A stretch of 34,989 nt of DNA. It comes from Anaerolineae bacterium. GTDB lineage: Bacteria > Chloroflexota > Anaerolineae > Aggregatilineales > Phototrophicaceae. A model generated the notes under the pieces. It saw nothing but the letters and a program-made list of their open reading frames with translations. It was not told the DNA's origin and ran no database searches. This document shows positions 1-7,640 of this stretch, one piece after another. How positions within the stretch are numbered: the stretch's first letter is position 1; each line of letters opens with the position of its first letter. A program made the translations under genes and the position numbers. The stretch spans positions 1 to 34,989 of the forward strand of contig JAFLCH010000012.1 of NCBI GenBank assembly GCA_017303775.1, in the 5' to 3' direction.

Positions 1-113
1 ATACACCACAACTTCAACTGGGTTCTGATGGCACGATTTTCGTGAGCGATCCGCGCGGTGGAGTATATGGATTAGCTGCGGGCGGCGGTGATTGGCAACG
101 CTACGGAAGCTAG
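1..113 (+). CDS. C-terminal end of a beta-propeller-like protein (5' truncated)
   Basis: An open frame enters from the left edge (codons in frame with position 3) and ends at the TAG at 111-113. The 36 visible residues include GSDGTIFVSDPRGGVYGL, the short beta-strand/turn pattern of a PQQ, NHL or WD40-type propeller blade, and end in GGGDWQRYGS. Only the last blade is visible, so the full function cannot be judged. The next gene follows after 6 bases on the same strand, so the two may be co-transcribed. Confidence 0.6.
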   Translation, partial: TPQLQLGSDGTIFVSDPRGGVYGLAAGGGDWQRYGS

Positions 114-119
114 GCTCCG

Positions 120-1109
120 ATGGCAAATTGGCTGGAAGCGTTAGAGATTTGTCGTGCAATTCGAGCCGGGTTCTGGTATGGTAGCAGGATGAATAACACG
201 AACCCATATACCCCATCTCGTATCACACAACCTATTCGTATGGTGCGTATGCGCAGCCGCCGAGGGTCGCTCGGATGGTTGTTGTTTGGCTGTTTGATGC
301 TGCCTGTTTTTTGCTGTGGTTTGTCTTTGCTGACTTACCTGATCTTCCCACCACAACCGCTTGATGTGCTGGTGTTAGGGGTGGATGGACGCGAAGGCGA
401 AGGCTATGTCTCGCGCACGGACAGCGTTATGCTGATCGGCGTTGTCCCGCGGCAACTGCGCGTGAGTATGCTTTCTATCCCGCGTGATTTATTCGTTGAT
501 ACTCCCGGATATGGACGGCAACGCGTTAATACCGTCAATGTTCTGGGGGAACAGGAACAATTAGGCGGCGGGCCGATATTAGTTGGCGCGGCGATGCAAC
601 AGACGTTTGGCGTGGGCGTTGACCGTTATGTACGGTTGGATTTTGATGGTTTCGTCAAATTGGTTGACGCAGTTGGCGGCATCACGATTGATGTCGAGCG
701 CCGAATTGTGGACACTTTGTATCCGACAGGGGATGGCGGGGTGATGACGGTGCAGTTCGAGACTGGCGTTCAGGAAATGGACGGGGAACGAGCGTTGATT
801 TACGCCCGAACGCGGCAGGCTGATGATGATTACTTCCGCGCCGGACGACAGCAGCAGGTGGTTTCGGCTCTGTTCGCCAAGCTCGTTAACCCGCTGCGAT
901 GGCCTGCGGCATGGGCGGCGGTATCTCAGGCGGTTGATACGAACTTGAGCGTGTTTGATGCACTGGCGATTGCGCCGCCGATTTTGCTCAACCGTGGGCG
1001 TTATGAACAGTTGGTCATCAACCGGGATTACATCACCGGGACTGCGGATGGCCATGCAATCCCTAATCTAGAATTGGTTCTGCCATGGTTACAGGAACGA
1101 TTTCACTGA
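120..1109 (+). CDS. LytR-CpsA-Psr (LCP) family cell-envelope protein
   Basis: LCP proteins transfer undecaprenyl-linked glycopolymers to the cell wall or other acceptors on the outer face of the membrane. The 329-residue product has a basic N-terminus, one membrane segment at about residues 51-76, and then a single LCP domain. Visible hallmarks are VLGVDGRE, SRTDSVMLI (Asp101), LSIPRDLFVDTPG (Arg122), RVNTVN, VDAVGGITIDV and GERALIYARTRQ followed by the RAGRQQQV motif, which together cover the arginines and aspartates that bind polyprenyl pyrophosphate. The length is normal for a minimal LCP protein without a C-terminal extension. ATG at 120 has an AGG about 5 bases upstream; ATG at 189 is an alternative start and would remove 23 residues of no recognisable function. 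Which polymer it transfers cannot be told from the sequence. Confidence 0.9.
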   Translation: MANWLEALEICRAIRAGFWYGSRMNNTNPYTPSRITQPIRMVRMRSRRGSLGWLLFGCLMLPVFCCGLSLLTYLIFPPQPLDVLVLGVDGREGEGYVSRTDSVMLIGVVPRQLRVSMLSIPRDLFVDTPGYGRQRVNTVNVLGEQEQLGGGPILVGAAMQQTFGVGVDRYVRLDFDGFVKLVDAVGGITIDVERRIVDTLYPTGDGGVMTVQFETGVQEMDGERALIYARTRQADDDYFRAGRQQQVVSALFAKLVNPLRWPAAWAAVSQAVDTNLSVFDALAIAPPILLNRGRYEQLVINRDYITGTADGHAIPNLELVLPWLQERFH

Positions 1110-1126
1110 ATTCGTGAGGCGTTCCT

Positions 1127-1555
1127 TTATGATCGATTGGGCTTTTCCCGCAGGAGGCGGTCATAAGCGCCTTCCCACATGCTTTCGCTGCGGGTCATTT
1201 TGGTCACTTTGATGTCCGCGACACGGGGTAGCAGCTTGACCATCATCTGAGGCAGTTGACTCCAGTTATCATTGTAGATCATGGCTTGAAGCTGATCGGC
1301 GGTATCGGACGCCCAACCCCAGCGCTGCCGGAGTTCTTCAGCTTTCATCCAATAATCCCGTTTTTCCCATGCGGCGGCCGATTGTTCGATGCCTGCTTCG
1401 ACTTCGCGGAAGCAGTAAACGAGCATTGCGACCATGTCCTGTACTTCGGCGTCAATGTTCTGCTTCTGGCTCAAGCGGCGGAGAATTTCGGCGACGGTGC
1501 GCATCAGTTGATTGCGCTGCTTCCCGGTACTATCCGTATTGATGACCCGACTCAT
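1127..1555 (-). CDS. Hypothetical protein, third gene of the winged-helix operon
   Basis: This 142-residue soluble protein is not recognised. It is rich in charged residues and predicted helix (for example AEILRRLSQKQNIDAEVQDM and EAGIEQSAAAWEKRDYW), with several tryptophans in the middle and no signal peptide, membrane segment or metal motif. AGAGGA lies about 9 bases before the ATG. It is the last of three minus-strand genes (gaps of 12 and 33 bases), so it probably acts with the two upstream DNA-binding-like proteins. It converges on the LCP gene with a 17-base gap and no terminator that I can see. It is likely a real gene because of its operon position and ribosome binding site; no function is proposed. 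Confidence 0.7.
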   Translation of the reverse strand: MSRVINTDSTGKQRNQLMRTVAEILRRLSQKQNIDAEVQDMVAMLVYCFREVEAGIEQSAAAWEKRDYWMKAEELRQRWGWASDTADQLQAMIYNDNWSQLPQMMVKLLPRVADIKVTKMTRSESMWEGAYDRLLREKPNRS

Positions 1556-1588
1556 GCTGCGATATCCTCTTGTGTGATAGCTGGTATA

Positions 1589-2026
1589 TCAAGATAGGAT
1601 GGGACGGATTCCCTTGTAAATCTGAGCGCCGCTCAGAGTCTTGAGTATGGTGTTGGCGTTGCGTCCGGTTGCTTCGGCGAGATCGACAGGTGTCATGGGC
1701 AGGTTGCCATCCGCCAAAAAGACGCGGAAAATACTATCGACAAGTGATGTTTGCTGGTTGATAAAGTTCTCGTCTTCGGCGGCAATCTGAATAGCCAAGC
1801 CAAGCTCATCGAGTTCAAACACTTCACCGGTATCCGGATCGATATAATCGACGGTGCGCGCCTCATCGGTTTGACTAAGACGTTCACGTTGTTCAGGTAA
1901 GAGGTGGCTGAGGAGATAGGTTCGCAGATCTTCTGAACTTTTTTCCCACCAGCTATAGTCAATATGAAACTTGGTTTCCAGCGTTGGCTTGATGAGAATA
2001 TTAGGTTTACCCGTTGTGGTTGTCAT
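1589..2026 (-). CDS. Hypothetical protein with a C-terminal winged-helix-like segment
   Basis: The product has 145 residues. The N-terminal half is acidic and carries DPDTGEVFELDELGLAIQ. The C-terminal 45 residues (MTPVDLAEATGRNANTILKT, then ...GAQIYKGIRPIL) look like a helix-turn-helix: a 'vocabulary' helix DLAEATG, a turn, and a recognition helix NANTILKTL, followed by a short wing. It therefore probably binds nucleic acid or a protein partner, but it matches no family I can name. The start is firm: AGGAGG lies 8 bases before the ATG and overlaps the stop codon of the upstream gene, which implies translational coupling within the three-gene operon. Confidence 0.75.
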   Translation of the reverse strand: MTTTTGKPNILIKPTLETKFHIDYSWWEKSSEDLRTYLLSHLLPEQRERLSQTDEARTVDYIDPDTGEVFELDELGLAIQIAAEDENFINQQTSLVDSIFRVFLADGNLPMTPVDLAEATGRNANTILKTLSGAQIYKGIRPILS

Positions 2027-2038
2027 ATGGTTGTCCTC

Positions 2039-3619
2039 CTAATCCCCGCTTAACTTCCAGTAATCTCCACCGACATTCTGAAATTCGGGATTGGCAATCA
2101 GGACAGCAAAGATTGCGCCGGGCGGGTAGCGCCGCAGCACGTTGACGGCGCTGTAGATGGTTTTGGCGTGCGCGGTACCCTGTGGTGTGAGCGCACCTAA
2201 GGAAGGGATGATGTTTCGTAAAATGGCGACCAAGCTCTTTTTCTGCTGCTGGATGTTTTGATAGACGGCATCGACGCCGGCCAGATCATCCGCTCCTAAA
2301 ATCATGAGGTCGTCATACTCTGCGCCAATGGCCCGTTTCTGATTTTCAAAGGCGACCTGATCCCCTTTGGGGACGATCAGGCGAATCCACTCGGTGCGGG
2401 GTTTATGTGCTTTAAAGTTTACGACAACCGTACCCGGTTTTTCACCCCGGCTGACGGTGACGTATGCTCCGATAGGTAATTTGTGCTTGCGATAGAACTT
2501 GGCGAGTCCGTAGACATAGCGTTCCTGCCGGACAACCCATGCCGGATATTCTTCGCCATCCTGCCCGTCAATGAGAACAAATGAGACACGAGGGGTCTGC
2601 CGGGCGGTGGGGAATACGGCAGCAGTACGATAGCTGAGCGGCAGCGTTCCCAGACGGCGATGCGGATAGGTGAGGGTGATGGTGGTGGATTCGAGATCGT
2701 CTACCTGCTCACCGGGTGAGAGTTCGTCGTCAATTTCGGATTCAATCGCCATCAGTTCAGGAGTCAGGATTTCGCGGTCATAGTCAATGGGCGTGTAGCG
2801 GAGCATGGTCGGTGTGTTTTGGACTTCATCCGGTTCAAGGCGGGTTAAGTGCCAGAGAACCTCTCCGCTGGGGCCGACTTCGTCGAAGCGACTGTCGTGG
2901 TTCAGGGCATAGTTAAACGAATAAACTTGAAGTGCCATGGGCGCGTTGCCCAATCCCCCGATTTCTTCCAGAATGTCTTCGGTACGCATCGGGCCGCCGC
3001 CGTTGATGTCGAGGACAGCTTCAGCGAGGTTGAGATGGCCGACGTTGGCTTCCATGAGCAAGTCGCGGGGGAACCACTTCTTGGCCATATAGATGAGGTC
3101 GGGGTTGGCTCGAAGTTTTTCTTCGAGGCGGTTGGTGATTTCTTTACCCGCTGTTTTCATGATTTCGTCGGTGTTGAGATCTCCGACGGAACTAAAAGCA
3201 CCTTCGTCACCTTCTTCGAGATTAAGGTCATGCTCGACAAGGAGGTGGGTCGCAAATTCGCGTTTTTTACCCTTTGTATTCAGTTTGGCATTATCAAACT
3301 TGACGGCGACGACATTGAATTCACCGTAATCCGGATTGTTGCCGGGACGAGCGCTGACGATGGTGGCAGTTTCGTAATCGAACTCGGTGAAGATGAGTTT
3401 TTGCCCAACATCATAGGAACGAGCAGGGTCGTAGACCTGAGCGTTTTTATAACGTTCTTTGAGGAGGGATACTTCTCGATTAATGCGCTCTTCGATTAGG
3501 GCGTAGGCAAGTTCGTGAGTTTCGAGGGGCGTTTCGCGTTCCAGTAACAAACCGGTTAGAAAGTCGATGTCATCTTTTTCAATCGTGAAATTACGCGCCC
3601 AGTGATGGCTTGGCATCAT
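2039..3619 (-). CDS. Multi-domain hypothetical protein with winged-helix (HARE-like) and B3-like segments
   Basis: This 526-residue cytosolic protein is not assigned to a named family. Read by eye (numbered from a TTG one codon upstream) it has several parts. Residues 14-60 are helical, with an ELAYALIEERINRE pattern. Residues 68-135 look like a small beta barrel (SYDVGQKLIF, ARPGNNPDYGEFNVV). Residues 205-260 end in SRFDEVGPSGEVLWHL, and the C-terminus (about 470-525) ends in NPEFQNVGGDYWKL. Both of these resemble the closing 'F-x-x-V-G...W-x-L' wing of HARE-HTH/RpoE-delta-type winged helices. Residues 320-400 contain GLAKFYRKHKLPIGAYVTV, reminiscent of the closing strands of a B3 DNA-binding pseudobarrel. 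The domain names are inference. Start: ATG 3619 or TTG 3622; GGAG lies 10 bases before the TTG and 13 before the ATG. It heads an operon of three genes divergent from rpmH. Confidence 0.75.
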   Translation of the reverse strand: MMPSHHWARNFTIEKDDIDFLTGLLLERETPLETHELAYALIEERINREVSLLKERYKNAQVYDPARSYDVGQKLIFTEFDYETATIVSARPGNNPDYGEFNVVAVKFDNAKLNTKGKKREFATHLLVEHDLNLEEGDEGAFSSVGDLNTDEIMKTAGKEITNRLEEKLRANPDLIYMAKKWFPRDLLMEANVGHLNLAEAVLDINGGGPMRTEDILEEIGGLGNAPMALQVYSFNYALNHDSRFDEVGPSGEVLWHLTRLEPDEVQNTPTMLRYTPIDYDREILTPELMAIESEIDDELSPGEQVDDLESTTITLTYPHRRLGTLPLSYRTAAVFPTARQTPRVSFVLIDGQDGEEYPAWVVRQERYVYGLAKFYRKHKLPIGAYVTVSRGEKPGTVVVNFKAHKPRTEWIRLIVPKGDQVAFENQKRAIGAEYDDLMILGADDLAGVDAVYQNIQQQKKSLVAILRNIIPSLGALTPQGTAHAKTIYSAVNVLRRYPPGAIFAVLIANPEFQNVGGDYWKLSGD

Positions 3620-3684
3620 CAACGTTACAGGTCTCCAGATGGTGTGTGGGGGATTGTGTCAAAGTTATTTTAAAACGAATTGTA

Positions 3685-3714
3685 ATTATACTTGAGAAGT
3701 ATACACCCTCGCAA
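3685..3714 (-). promoter_or_regulatory. Promoter of the minus-strand winged-helix operon
   Basis: On the minus strand, TTGCGA (3714-3709) and a consensus TATAAT (3690-3685) are separated by 18 bases. Transcription would start near 3678 and give a leader of about 60 bases before the 526-residue gene. The -10 is perfect and the -35 matches 4 of 6 bases. Confidence 0.5.
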
Positions 3715-3722
3715 GCGTTGGG

Positions 3723-3751
3723 TTGACCCTGTGGTAGCGCTAGTATATACT
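3723..3751 (+). promoter_or_regulatory. Promoter of the rpmH-rnpA-yidD-yidC cluster
   Basis: TTGACC (3723-3728) and TATACT (3746-3751) are separated by exactly 17 bases. The predicted start of transcription is near 3758, about 48 bases before the rpmH ATG. Its -35 lies only 8 bases from the -35 of the divergent operon, so RNA polymerase binding at the two promoters may interfere or be co-regulated. Confidence 0.65.
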
Positions 3752-3805
3752 TACCCTTCGAATTGTTATATGAAGTATATGAAATTGAAATGAGGGATTA
3801 AGCGA

Positions 3806-3982
3806 ATGGCAACCAAGCGTACTTGGCAACCCAAAATTCGCCGTCGTAAGCGTGTACACGGCTTCCGCCAACGGATGCAGACAAGTAACGGACGTAAGGT
3901 TTTGAACGCACGCCGCCGCGCGAAACGACATGTTTTGACGGTGACACCCAACCACGTTAAGAAGGTTAACTGGAAAGCCTGA
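3806..3982 (+). CDS. rpmH: 50S ribosomal protein L34
   Basis: This 58-residue, strongly basic protein reads [20 protein letters not shown] at its start, then [19 protein letters not shown], the diagnostic core of L34, a structural protein of the large ribosomal subunit. L34 is normally about 44-46 residues; here there is a C-terminal tail of roughly 13 residues ending in HVKKVNWKA. It opens the conserved rpmH-rnpA-yidD-yidC cluster, with rnpA starting 9 bases after its stop. No dnaA lies next to it, unlike in many bacteria, where rpmH flanks the replication origin. The ATG is preceded by a weak GAGGGATTAAGCGA ribosome binding site. Confidence 0.96.
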   Translation: MATKRTWQPKIRRRKRVHGFRQRMQTSNGRKVLNARRRAKRHVLTVTPNHVKKVNWKA

Positions 3983-3991
3983 TCGTCCGGA

Positions 3992-4348
3992 ATGGAACGA
4001 CGATTCAGACTTCGCAGGTCTGAAGATTTCAAGCGTCTCCGAGAAGGGGGCGTGACAGTTCAGAATCGCTATCTGCTCCTTAGCCAGATGCCGAATGGTT
4101 TGCCATACAACCGGTATGGTCTGATCACCTCGATGCGTCTGGGAGGGGCAGTTGTACGTAACCGGGTGCGTCGTTTACTGCGTGAAGCACTACGTGTATT
4201 GCATCCCCGATTATGCACAGGATACGACATCGTTCTGATTGCACGTCCACCATTGGTAGAACAACCATTTGTGGATGTGCAACGTATAGTACGAGAGTTG
4301 TTTCAACAGGCGAAACTGGTAATGGTAGCGGAAAGCGGTGATCTGTGA
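3992..4348 (+). CDS. rnpA: Ribonuclease P protein component
   Basis: This is the protein subunit that helps the RNase P RNA bind and cleave the 5' leader of precursor tRNAs. The 118-residue basic protein shows the family signature: [18 protein letters not shown] at the N-terminus (Phe and basic residues of the substrate-binding cleft), then [18 protein letters not shown], which contains the RNR motif that contacts the RNA subunit, and a late [11 protein letters not shown] strand. Length and order are typical. It starts 9 bases after rpmH and its TGA overlaps the GTG start of yidD by 4 bases, so the two are translationally coupled. Confidence 0.96.
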   Translation: MERRFRLRRSEDFKRLREGGVTVQNRYLLLSQMPNGLPYNRYGLITSMRLGGAVVRNRVRRLLREALRVLHPRLCTGYDIVLIARPPLVEQPFVDVQRIVRELFQQAKLVMVAESGDL

Positions 4349-4566
4349 AAACGTTAGCGCTCTCGATGATCCGTTTCTATAAACGTTTCATTTCTCCTAT
4401 GCTGCCCCCATCCTGTATCTATGAGCCGACATGCTCTGTTTATACTTATCAGGCAATTGAACGTTATGGTGTAATACGCGGTGGATGGATGGGAATTAAG
4501 CGGATTTCGCGCTGTCACCCATTTCATGCCGGAGGCTATGACCCTGTTCCTGATCTTGAGGAGTAA
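4345..4566 (+). CDS. yidD: Membrane protein insertion efficiency factor YidD
   Basis: YidD is a small, membrane-associated protein thought to assist YidC-dependent insertion of inner-membrane proteins. The 73-residue product has the full family pattern: an amphipathic N-terminus ([17 protein letters not shown]), then [17 protein letters not shown] with two of the conserved cysteines, then [20 protein letters not shown] with the third and the closing DPVP. It starts with GTG inside the last codons of rnpA (4-base overlap). The lipoprotein gene downstream begins 4 bases after its stop, and the GAGGAG used by that gene overlaps the last codons of yidD. Confidence 0.95.
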   Translation: MKTLALSMIRFYKRFISPMLPPSCIYEPTCSVYTYQAIERYGVIRGGWMGIKRISRCHPFHAGGYDPVPDLEE

Positions 4567-4570
4567 TGTT

Positions 4571-5791
4571 TTGAATATCCGTGTTTTGTCCGCGCGGCGC
4601 TGGTTGTTAAGCGCTTCGGCAATACTGGTTTTGTTGGTGGTAGCAGCCTGTGGGCCTGCTCCGCTGGGAACCGGGTGGCCATCCGTAAGCTTAATTAAGA
4701 GCGTCTGTGGTGATACAAGTTCCCTGAATGTGATGATTTCGTATATGGATCGGATTGTGCAGGTGAATCCTGCGGATGGGAAATCATCCCCACTGCTCAA
4801 CAGCGATTGTGAACCCCGTCCACCGGAAAGCGATGGAAAGCCACGTGTTTGGGACTTCCGCCCCAGCGGCGGTAAGCAGTTTTATACCACTCCGCTGCTG
4901 CTGCAAGACAATACGCTGCTTGTGATTGCCAATGATCAGCATATCTTCCGTATTGATGCAACAACGGCACGTGCGGAGGACGCGGACGGAGCCGCGATTG
5001 ATGGGCGCACAGGGCATGCTGTGACTGATCTGGCCGTTTCCGATGATCTGATCTATGTCGGGTTGAGCGCGAAAGATGTAGTGGCGCTTGAGCGGGATAC
5101 ATTGGATGTGCGGTGGACTTTTGAGACGGAACACGGTGTTTGGGGCAAGCCGCTGTTGCAAGATGGAGTGCTGTACTTCTCATCCCTCGACCATTATCTC
5201 TATGCGGTTGATGCAGAGTTAGGTGAGTTGAAGTGGAAGCTTGATCTGGAAGGTGCTGTTACGGGCATGCCGTTGTACGCGAACGACCGCCTTTACATTG
5301 GCAGCTTCGCCCGCAAGCTATTCGAAATTTCACTGGATGGTGAGATCGTCAACCAATATTCAACCGTAGATTGGGTGTGGGGGACTCCTACCATTCAGGA
5401 CGACATTCTGTATTTTGCTGATCTGGGTGGATATGTGTATGCTCTGGACACTGCTGCAAACTTGAGCGAAGTGTGGAAGCAGCAGGTGGCAACCCGTGCT
5501 ATTCGCCCGTCACCGCTGGTCACTGGCGATACGCTTATCGTGGTGTCGCGGGATCACAAGATTTACTGGCGTAACCGCGCTGATGGTTCACCGATTCTGG
5601 ATGCTGAAGGTAATCCGCTGGTGCGCGAACTTCAGGGTGAAATCCTTTCAGATATTTTGTTGGTTCAGCCAGAAGATGGCGTGAACATCACCAAACCGTA
5701 TATTATCGTCAGCACGACTTCACCCAGCCAATTGTTGGCTGCCTATACATTGGATAACGGTGAGTCGAAGTGGTCTTACAGTTACCAGTAG
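4571..5791 (+). CDS. PQQ-type beta-propeller lipoprotein between yidD and yidC
   Basis: This 406-residue secreted lipoprotein has an N-terminal signal ARRWLLSASAILVLLVVAAC with lipobox VAAC, giving lipidated Cys27. The rest is a series of PQQ/BamB-like propeller blades, seen as repeats such as GKPLLQDGVLYFSSLDHYLY, GMPLYANDRLYIGSFARKL and GTPTIQDDILYFADLGGYVY, each about 40 residues. I chose TTG 4571 because GAGGAG (4558-4563) sits 7 bases upstream and the lipoprotein signal begins here; a longer in-frame ATG at 4481 would lie inside yidD. BamB-type propellers act as protein-interaction scaffolds in membrane-protein assembly, and its position inside the yidD-yidC cluster suggests an extracytoplasmic partner of the insertion machinery. 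That role is inference. Confidence 0.85.
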   Translation: MNIRVLSARRWLLSASAILVLLVVAACGPAPLGTGWPSVSLIKSVCGDTSSLNVMISYMDRIVQVNPADGKSSPLLNSDCEPRPPESDGKPRVWDFRPSGGKQFYTTPLLLQDNTLLVIANDQHIFRIDATTARAEDADGAAIDGRTGHAVTDLAVSDDLIYVGLSAKDVVALERDTLDVRWTFETEHGVWGKPLLQDGVLYFSSLDHYLYAVDAELGELKWKLDLEGAVTGMPLYANDRLYIGSFARKLFEISLDGEIVNQYSTVDWVWGTPTIQDDILYFADLGGYVYALDTAANLSEVWKQQVATRAIRPSPLVTGDTLIVVSRDHKIYWRNRADGSPILDAEGNPLVRELQGEILSDILLVQPEDGVNITKPYIIVSTTSPSQLLAAYTLDNGESKWSYSYQ

Positions 5792-5812
5792 AAGCTGGGG
5801 AGTCCGTTATCC

Positions 5813-6781
5813 ATGTTTGACTTCTGGAGTTTAATTCTTAACCCGTTTATCACGGTCTTGACACTGCTTTACCAGTTATTCAATAGCTCGGTATTGGCGA
5901 TTATCATGTTCACGGTGCTGATTCGCCTGCTGACATACCCGTTGACGGCACAGCAGACCCGCTCATCGAAGGCGATGTCGGAGATGCAACCGGAACTGAA
6001 ACGTTTGCAAGAGAAGCACAAGAATGACCGGGAAAAGCTGGCTCAGGAACAGATGGCTTTATACCGCAAATATGGAGTTAATCCATTGGGCGGATGCTTG
6101 CCATTATTGATTCAGTTTCCGATCTGGATTGGTTTGTATCAGGCGATTAACCACGCATTAGCTTCGACACCATTGCAGTTGATTGACCTTTCGGGGCGGT
6201 TTTTGGTTGGTGGGCTGGATCAGTTGGTTCCCCTCAATAACGTTTGGTTAGGGATCGACTTAACGCAAGCACCACAGGCTAATCCGGCTTATGCCTTGAT
6301 CTTTCCGGTGTTGGTGCTGATTACATCTTATGTTCAATCCAAGATGATTACTCCGGCAACCCCGGCAACCGATGCGGATGGCCGGCCTAACCAAGCTGCG
6401 GCCATGACACAGTCGATGACTACCATTATGCCGATTATGATGGGTATGTTTTCGCTGTCGTTCTCGGTGGGTTTGTCGGTCTATTTCGTTGTTTCCAATG
6501 TGATGGGTATTATTCAGTACAGTCGCAATGGGACCTTCAAGTGGAGCAGCCTGCTGCCGTTTAGTACACGTTCTTCGGGCAATAAGCCTGCGCCTCTGCC
6601 GGTTGGCCCTTCGGGGAAGTCAACCTTGAAGGCGAAGTTGGAAGCAGAACGGGCAGCAGGAGTAGGCAGCTCTACAGTGACGGTTGATGATGAGCCTTCG
6701 AGCGAGACTTCTACACCAGAAGCCAAACCGAAAAATCAACCGCCCAAAGCAGGAAAGACAAAAACTAAACCTGCTCGTTAA
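5813..6781 (+). CDS. yidC: Membrane protein insertase YidC/Oxa1
   Basis: YidC inserts and folds membrane proteins, alone or with SecYEG. The 322-residue product is the short form: the first membrane segment at residues 8-35 is followed by TVLIRLLTYPLTAQQTRSSK, with the conserved hydrophilic-groove arginine at residue 38. A cytoplasmic charged hairpin (MQPELKRLQEKHKNDREKLA) comes next, then NPLGGCLPLLIQFPIWIGLY, the family signature, and three more membrane segments. There is no large periplasmic domain and no lipobox. The C-terminus (about residues 255-322) is a long Ser/Pro/Lys/Thr-rich basic tail of the kind that contacts ribosomes. GGGGAG lies 10 bases before the ATG, and the lipoprotein gene ends 21 bases upstream. 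Confidence 0.96.
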   Translation: MFDFWSLILNPFITVLTLLYQLFNSSVLAIIMFTVLIRLLTYPLTAQQTRSSKAMSEMQPELKRLQEKHKNDREKLAQEQMALYRKYGVNPLGGCLPLLIQFPIWIGLYQAINHALASTPLQLIDLSGRFLVGGLDQLVPLNNVWLGIDLTQAPQANPAYALIFPVLVLITSYVQSKMITPATPATDADGRPNQAAAMTQSMTTIMPIMMGMFSLSFSVGLSVYFVVSNVMGIIQYSRNGTFKWSSLLPFSTRSSGNKPAPLPVGPSGKSTLKAKLEAERAAGVGSSTVTVDDEPSSETSTPEAKPKNQPPKAGKTKTKPAR

Positions 6782-6795
6782 GAATAAAAAGTGAA

Positions 6796-6822
6796 GCGAC
6801 AGCAGGCGCTGTCGCCATTTTC
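6796..6822 (+). terminator. Hairpin between yidC and khpB (weak terminator or attenuator)
   Basis: A perfect 8-bp stem, GCGACAGC (6796-6803) and GCTGTCGC (6808-6815), encloses a 4-base loop and is followed by CATTTTCTT. The short T run suggests a partial intrinsic terminator or an RNA-processing site that lowers expression of the downstream genes relative to yidC. khpB starts 21 bases later. Confidence 0.5.
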
Positions 6823-6842
6823 TTAAGACAAGGAATTTGTCC

Positions 6843-7634
6843 ATGAGTTCAGAACGCTCCATCGAAGTGACGGGCGAAACCGTTGAAGAAGCGATTGCCA
6901 AAGGACTCGCTGAATTGGGGGGTGTTTCCCCCTCGGATGTGATTGTTGAGGTTTTGGAAGAACCAGCACGCGGGATGTTTGGTTTAGGTGCGCGTCCGGC
7001 ACGAGTGCGCTTGCAGCGATTCCGCGCGGCGGCAGAACCTCCTCCTCCAAAGTCTGCTCCGGCAGCAGCCACTCCACAAGAGAATTACAACCCTGAACCC
7101 GACGAGGATGAAGGGGTGTCTTTACTGGAAGAGATGGAAGAAGTTAGCGACGAGGCTTTGCTGGATGAAGATGTCCGTGTGGCTAAGGTCGTATTGGGCG
7201 AACTGTTAGAAAAGATGGAAGTCCTGCGTCCACAGATTATTGTGCGGCGGGCAGTGGCTGGCGGCAGCGGCGAAAATAATCCGTGGCTGCTGGATATTAC
7301 AGGGCCGAACCTGAGCGCGTTGATCGGGCGTCGGGGCGAAACACTGAACGCTTTACAATATATCACACGTTTGATTTCGAGCCGTGAGCTTCAGCATCGT
7401 GCGAACATCGTAGTAGACGCGGCCGGCTATAAGGCAAAGCGTTCGCGCATGCTGCATGATCTGGCGCTGCGGATGGCTGATCAGGCGACACGGAGTAATC
7501 GCGTTGTTGCACTAGAGCCGATGCCTCCGTATGAACGCCGCATTGTGCATATGGCGCTGCGAAACCGATCCGATGTCCAAACCCGAAGTGTGGGTGAAGG
7601 TAGTGGCCGCAAGGTCACCATCATTCCGAAGTAG
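6843..7634 (+). CDS. khpB: RNA-binding protein KhpB (Jag/SpoIIIJ-associated)
   Basis: KhpB is an RNA-binding regulator that in Gram-positive relatives partners with KhpA and is commonly encoded next to yidC. The 263-residue protein has three parts. A Jag-N domain (residues 1-55) contains SIEVTGETVEEAIAKGLAEL and ARGMFGLGARPARV. An acidic, low-complexity linker lies at about 60-105. A KH domain with the GRRG loop (SALIGRRGETLNALQYI) is followed by an R3H domain ending in ERRIVHMALRN, which carries the Arg-x3-His signature. I chose ATG 6843 because AGGA (6831-6834) lies 8 bases upstream; an in-frame TTG two codons earlier is less likely. Downstream genes follow after 6 bases. Confidence 0.93.
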   Translation: MSSERSIEVTGETVEEAIAKGLAELGGVSPSDVIVEVLEEPARGMFGLGARPARVRLQRFRAAAEPPPPKSAPAAATPQENYNPEPDEDEGVSLLEEMEEVSDEALLDEDVRVAKVVLGELLEKMEVLRPQIIVRRAVAGGSGENNPWLLDITGPNLSALIGRRGETLNALQYITRLISSRELQHRANIVVDAAGYKAKRSRMLHDLALRMADQATRSNRVVALEPMPPYERRIVHMALRNRSDVQTRSVGEGSGRKVTIIPK

Positions 7635-7640
7635 GGCAGG

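Noticed and set aside
2849..3499. 216-codon open frame on the plus strand
   Set aside because: It lies antisense to the 526-residue operon gene, which has a promoter, coupled neighbours and domain-like patterns; the plus frame has none.
3740..4032. Two minus-strand open frames over the rpmH region
   Set aside because: They overlap the clear rpmH and start of rnpA and the rpmH promoter.
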